Part shown: in pieces, positions 7,499-10,070 of the stretch
Position numbering within the stretch: position 1 is the first letter of the stretch
How the letters are laid out: every line of letters starts with the position of its first letter
Assembly: GCA_029460375.1 (NCBI GenBank)
Contig: JARPAQ010000027.1
Span: forward strand, 1 to 10,070
From: Nitrososphaerota archaeon
GTDB lineage: Archaea > Thermoproteota > Nitrososphaeria > Nitrososphaerales > JACPRH01
Direction of reading: 5' to 3'
Length of the DNA: 10,070 nt
Program-made: the position numbers and the translations under genes
The notes under the pieces: generated by a model
The model's database searches: none
Told to the model about the DNA's origin: nothing
Seen by the model: only the letters and a program-made list of their open reading frames with translations

Positions 7499-7942
7499 AT
7501 GATAGAAGAAAGGTCAGCAGGTGCAGTTGTCTTCAACGATGAAGACGGATCTACTCGATATCTCTTACTTAATTATCCAGCTGGTCATTGGGATTTTCCG
7601 AAGGGGAATATAGAGAAGGGAGAAGAGCCTTTAGCTACAGTGAAGCGTGAAATCTCAGAGGAGACTGGGATAAAGAAGATCGAGATACTCCCGGGCTTCA
7701 GTAAGAACATAGAATATTATTATCGCAGAAACGTCGGGCTGGTTCACAAGCAGGTGCTTTACCTTTTAGCCAGAACAAAGACTAGAAACGTAACTCTATC
7801 GCATGAACATAATAATTATGCTTGGCTAGAACTTGAAAAGGCTGTAAGCACGGTCACATACAGAAACTCAAAGACTATTCTGCGGGAAGCCTCTAGGTTT
7901 CTTGATGAGGGGCCCATACATCGCTACGAATTCGCTCCGTAG
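7499..7942 (+). CDS. Nudix hydrolase, probable Ap4A-type (diadenosine tetraphosphate) pyrophosphohydrolase
   Basis: Nudix enzymes cleave nucleoside diphosphates linked to another group. The 147-residue form begins MIEERSAGAVVF, the usual first strand of this family. A perfect 23-residue Nudix box spans G36 to I58: G36, E42, R50-E51-I52, E54-E55 and G57 match GX5EX7REUXEEXGU, supplying the metal-binding glutamates. HWDFPKGNIEKGE just before and into the box is typical of the NUDT2-like Ap4A hydrolases, hence the substrate guess; other dinucleotides or mRNA caps remain possible. A longer reading from ATG 7460 adds 13 residues but conflicts with the TATA position. The last 50 bp (7893-7942) are antisense to the end of pyrF. 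I find no functional link to its neighbours beyond nucleotide metabolism with pyrF. Confidence 0.88.
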   Translation: MIEERSAGAVVFNDEDGSTRYLLLNYPAGHWDFPKGNIEKGEEPLATVKREISEETGIKKIEILPGFSKNIEYYYRRNVGLVHKQVLYLLARTKTRNVTLSHEHNNYAWLELEKAVSTVTYRNSKTILREASRFLDEGPIHRYEFAP

Positions 7943-8663
7943 TGGCTGCAGGATTATCCGAATATAATATTGTTCGACCAACGATAAGGAAGTCCGCGCC
8001 TGCCTGAACAGCCTCAATATGAGAACCACCTTGGACACCTACACCGGGGCAGAATATAGGGCGGCTACCTTTCAACCGTTCTGCTACATACGATATGATA
8101 CTGGGCTTCGTAGCGCCCACTACCACACCGTCAGCCTCCCATTTCACAGCCCGTTCTAAAAACACTTCATGAAGTCTGAGTCTGTTTCCATTTTCATCTA
8201 GGACAGTCAAGCCGTAGCCGTCTTCCGCCCCCTTATGACTCATATAGACTAGAAATATCACTCCCCTTCCATCACTATGCGCCTGATCTATCAGGGGTGC
8301 CAGCCCTTCTTCGAAACCTACTATGGGGTTAGCGATTACAGCGTCGAACCCTGCGCTCCACAGGTAGTTTCCTGCTGTTAGGTTGGTTGACGATATGTCG
8401 TTCAGCTTCATGTCTGCTATGGCTTGTAGCCCTGTTTCGTGAGCTGTTTTGACTATTCGTTTCACACTTTCTAGGTTTAGAGGGAGGAGGAGGTGGTAGT
8501 TTATCTTGACCGCTGCTAGATTCCCCCCTAATTCTTCGATAATCTTCCTAGACTTAGCTTCAAGTTTCTCCGGGTCTTTATCGGTGTAATCCAGCGCCAA
8601 AACTATACGGCTGGATTGATCTTTGGCCCTCTGCCGTATTCTCTTCAGGAAATCGTTAGTCAT
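7893..8663 (-). CDS. pyrF: Orotidine 5'-phosphate decarboxylase
   Basis: PyrF converts OMP to UMP, the last step of de novo pyrimidine synthesis, in the cytoplasm. The 256-residue TIM-barrel sequence has the first-strand aspartate (VLALD, D25), a lysine after the second strand (AVKIN, K53), and the catalytic DxKxxDI motif as D84-M-K86-L-N-D89-I. The phosphate-binding end of the barrel appears as PGVGVQGG (206-213) and VGRTILYS (228-235). It is somewhat longer than many archaeal PyrF proteins of about 210-230 residues. The ATG at 8663 directly follows the TAG of the upstream gene with no spacer, so the two are almost certainly cotranscribed and translation may be coupled. Its last 16 codons or so overlap the 3' end of the opposing Nudix gene. 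Confidence 0.92.
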   Translation of the reverse strand: MTNDFLKRIRQRAKDQSSRIVLALDYTDKDPEKLEAKSRKIIEELGGNLAAVKINYHLLLPLNLESVKRIVKTAHETGLQAIADMKLNDISSTNLTAGNYLWSAGFDAVIANPIVGFEEGLAPLIDQAHSDGRGVIFLVYMSHKGAEDGYGLTVLDENGNRLRLHEVFLERAVKWEADGVVVGATKPSIISYVAERLKGSRPIFCPGVGVQGGSHIEAVQAGADFLIVGRTILYSDNPAATTERIRSDVWAPHQET

Positions 8664-9353
8664 CTATATGTCGACCATAGGGTGTGTTTCGACTAACCTG
8701 ATTATCTTCCCGTATGCATATCCATGTTCGTCTATCCGGTTTGTAAGTTCGGTCTTCTCAGGGTTGACGCTGGAGTACTTTACGAAGCTGTAGTCGGGTC
8801 TGTTGTTCAGGGTTATATGAAAGAAGATAGCGGCTTCATCCGCTTCGTCCAGTCTCGTGAAGGCTCCGAGTATCCATCTGTTCCCCTTTGGGAATGCGAA
8901 GAGCGGTAGGGGTGATTCTTCGAACATAATCTTGAAGAGGGCTACTTTACATAGGTTCGCTAGGTCTGCTACCTGCATAGTCCAGTACTTATTCCGTTTT
9001 AATCCCTTTTCAAAGAATCCCTCCTCAAATATCTTAGGCATCTTTTCTACAGAGATTATAGGCGCATATGCGTTCACAGAGTCTCTTGTCGAGCCACTCA
9101 ACTTAACCTCCTCTTTTCCAACTGCAGTCCTATATCCAAGGAAGTCGCCTTTGTCCTTGTTCTTCACATAATAGAAAACAGGTGTTCCTCTGAACAGGTC
9201 AAGTTGAACAGCCAGTATGACTTCATTCTTCACGGTGAAACGAAACATAGGTAGGGCAACCCTCTCCAATGCGCAAGTCAGCCTCGCAAGATCATTGACG
9301 CTCCCAACCTCTACGTAGCAGGGGGGCTTGAGTTTCTTGTCACTCGCCGACAT
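8664..9353 (-). CDS. Conserved-looking protein of unknown function, first gene of the pyrF unit
   Basis: I do not recognise this 229-residue protein. It has no signal peptide, no transmembrane helix and no clear metal-binding cluster (only C12, C27 and C135), so it is probably cytosolic. It reads as a mixed alpha/beta protein: beta-rich segments near 38-63 (FRFTVKNEVILAVQLDLF, then FYYV), an acidic/aromatic middle (108-145), and further strands near 150-182 (PLFAF, RWILGAFT, AIFFHITL). The ATG at 9353 is supported by a TATA box at the correct distance for a leaderless transcript and by the lack of a Shine-Dalgarno. Its TAG abuts the pyrF ATG, so cotranscription and a role near pyrimidine or nucleotide metabolism are reasonable but unproven. 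Codon use and composition look like those of the neighbours. Confidence 0.82.
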   Translation of the reverse strand: MSASDKKLKPPCYVEVGSVNDLARLTCALERVALPMFRFTVKNEVILAVQLDLFRGTPVFYYVKNKDKGDFLGYRTAVGKEEVKLSGSTRDSVNAYAPIISVEKMPKIFEEGFFEKGLKRNKYWTMQVADLANLCKVALFKIMFEESPLPLFAFPKGNRWILGAFTRLDEADEAAIFFHITLNNRPDYSFVKYSSVNPEKTELTNRIDEHGYAYGKIIRLVETHPMVDI

Positions 9354-9371
9354 AGCCGCATTTGAGGTGGG

Positions 9372-9383
9372 GTTATTAAATAA
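9372..9383 (-). promoter_or_regulatory. TATA box for the unknown-gene/pyrF unit, probably leaderless
   Basis: Read on the minus strand this is TTATTTAATAAC, a strong archaeal TATA element. Its centre near 9377 predicts a transcript start at about 9351-9353, exactly at the ATG of the 229-residue protein. The bases just before that ATG (CACCTCAAATGCGGCT) contain no Shine-Dalgarno, which agrees with leaderless translation. Confidence 0.6.
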
Positions 9384-9416
9384 GTTAACTAAGGTGTTTT
9401 TCTGGTAGTTATATTA

Positions 9417-9530
9417 TCAGTATATTCCAGCTTGTGGCTTGGATTTGTTTATGGTTTTGGTGATTATAGTGTCGAAGTCTGGGTTGGGTTGCGCCTTAAG
9501 CCGGCACAAATAGGCTGAAGACAGAGGCAT
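9417..9530 (-). CDS. Possible small protein of 37 residues
   Basis: An ATG at 9530 opens a 37-codon frame ending in TGA at 9417, in the same direction as the pyrF unit and 63 bp before its first ATG. The product begins MPLSSAYLCRLKAQ and ends KSKPQAGIY; it is mildly basic, with one cysteine and no membrane segment. A TATA-like CGATTTATGC on the minus strand (9549-9558) would place a transcript start near 9527-9530, consistent with a leaderless gene. Codon choice (ATA/ATC, AAA/AAG, CCA) resembles the neighbouring genes. Against it, 38 codons can be open by chance, I recognise no family, and a relic or untranslated leader is equally possible. Confidence 0.3.
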   Translation of the reverse strand: MPLSSAYLCRLKAQPNPDFDTIITKTINKSKPQAGIY

Positions 9531-9561
9531 CCACTATGTAGTAATGTTGCATAAATCGTAT

Positions 9562-9630
9562 AGGTGAGGTTCAATCACTTCTCTGCTAGGAATGATGCTT
9601 TGTGCTTCAAGAATCTCCTATTCTAGCAGA
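9562..9630. other. Two adjacent inverted repeats, possible structured RNA
   Basis: The first hairpin pairs AGGTGA (9562-9567) with TCACTT (9575-9580), including one G-T pair, around a 7-nt loop. The second pairs TCTGCTAG (9582-9589) with CTAGCAGA (9623-9630), a perfect 8-bp stem, with a G-T and an A-T pair possible beyond it, around a loop of about 30 nt. Only one base lies between them. They could form a small RNA, a leader element for the gene at 9730, or a DNA-binding site. The sequence matches no RNA family I can name, and the loop of the second stem is too long for a simple terminator. Confidence 0.3.
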
Positions 9631-9729
9631 ATCTATTACACCGCACTATGGTTATCACTCAGTCTTTTCTACAATTCGGAACGATACAGATAAGTCTATG
9701 GAAAGGTAAGACATGTTAGCGTTTAGAGA

Positions 9730-10070
9730 GTGATCGGTTTGAACCCGTGGAGAGCACAGAAGGCCAGTAAAACACTGGATGAATCTGTCAAGATACTCGA
9801 TAAAGTAATTCAGCAGGTATCGGAAGGTAAGAGCGTAGCCGATTTCTCACACGCCATCTGGGAAACTTACAGCAAATTAGAGTACAGCATCCTTATGCTC
9901 AAACTCTACTTGGGGATAGAAAGCCCCGGAAAACTTGCCGGAAAGATCAAGATCGAAGAGAAGGAGCTCGACATGCTTGTAAAAGCATCCGACGAGCTCA
10001 CAGCAGCCCTGAAGAGCAGTGAAATTGAAGACTACCCCAAGGCTTTAGAGTCTGCGAGGCGGGCAAGAAA
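9730..10070 (+). CDS. Unidentified helical protein, N-terminal part (cut by the window edge)
   Basis: An open frame begins with GTG at 9730, just after an in-frame TAG at 9724, and remains open to the right edge, giving 113 residues. A TTG at 9739 is an alternative start: it is preceded by GTGATC (9730-9735), which matches the archaeal Shine-Dalgarno consensus. The sequence is strongly helical, with heptad-like hydrophobics (TLDESVKILDKVIQQV, WETYSKLEYSILMLKLYLG, ELDMLVKASDELTAAL) and a basic segment at the edge (ARRARK). There is no signal peptide or membrane helix in the visible part. It resembles a small helical-bundle or HEPN-like protein in general character only; I do not recognise the family. 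Confidence 0.7.
   Translation, partial: MIGLNPWRAQKASKTLDESVKILDKVIQQVSEGKSVADFSHAIWETYSKLEYSILMLKLYLGIESPGKLAGKIKIEEKELDMLVKASDELTAALKSSEIEDYPKALESARRAR

Larger units (their letters stand above)
9354..9729. other. 376-bp gene-poor region
   Basis: No confident gene is present here. From the left it holds the promoter of the unknown-gene/pyrF unit, the possible 37-residue ORF on the minus strand, and two hairpins near 9562-9630. The remainder up to the GTG at 9730 shows no strong promoter or repeat. No tRNA or CRISPR-like unit was found on either strand. AT content is slightly higher than in the flanking genes. Confidence 0.6.

Noticed and set aside
9460..9518. C/D-box-like sRNA: GTGATTA at 9460-9466 and CTGA at 9515-9518, about the right distance apart.
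   Set aside because: The C box has a mismatch, no convincing D' or C' boxes lie between them, and there is no terminal stem. Chance matches of this quality are common.
9562..9580. tRNA T-arm-like sequence with GGTTCAATC.
   Set aside because: The TTCAA motif is shifted within the loop relative to a real T arm, and no acceptor, D or anticodon arms can be built around it.
9592..9709. Two short + strand frames (ATG 9592, about 33 codons; GTG 9602, 35 codons).
   Set aside because: Both are short, have no ribosome-binding site or promoter, and overlap the hairpin region in competing frames.
9655..9714. 19-residue frame on the minus strand starting at ATG 9714.
   Set aside because: Too short, with no promoter or ribosome-binding site support.

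Overview
The window looks archaeal. It has TATA-type promoter boxes about 26 bp before predicted transcript starts, one probable leaderless gene, a tetraether lipid synthase, a TrmB-family regulator, an archaeal/actinobacterial-type inositol-1-phosphate synthase, and a surface protein with a signal peptide, Ig-like repeats and a C-terminal anchor. Base composition is moderate and even across genes, and no insertion sequence, phage gene, tRNA or CRISPR array is visible. The phylum cannot be fixed from this window. A TACK-type archaeon that makes GDGT membranes is my best inference.

Layout from left to right: the 3' end of an unidentified gene (1-132, +); a TATA box and a large surface protein (254-2914, +); tail to tail with it, the radical-SAM tetraether synthase tes (2929-4590, -); a 99-bp divergent promoter region; a TrmB-like regulator (4690-5445, +); tail to tail with that, inositol-1-phosphate synthase (5449-6516, -); a second divergent promoter region; an inositol-monophosphatase/FBPase-family enzyme (6595-7413, +) and a Nudix hydrolase (7499-7942, +); an opposing two-gene unit made of an unknown 229-residue protein and pyrF (9353 down to 7893, -), whose end overlaps the Nudix gene by 50 bp; a 376-bp stretch without a confident gene, holding a possible 37-residue small ORF and two hairpins; and the start of an unknown gene cut by the right edge (9730-10070, +).

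The coherent theme is the membrane. Tes joins archaeol-type chains into membrane-spanning tetraethers. Inositol-1-phosphate synthase makes the precursor of inositol-phosphate headgroups, and the divergent phosphatase could act on inositol-1-phosphate or a related phosphate ester. A TrmB-family regulator sits head to head with tes and could control it; that regulatory link is inference. The pyrF/Nudix part is ordinary nucleotide housekeeping.

The window is mostly conventional core archaeal sequence. I found no clear new multi-gene system. The best leads are the lipid-plus-regulator neighbourhood with an inverted repeat over a promoter, the unknown protein coupled to pyrF, the repeat-built surface protein with an unassigned N-terminal region, and the possible small ORF.
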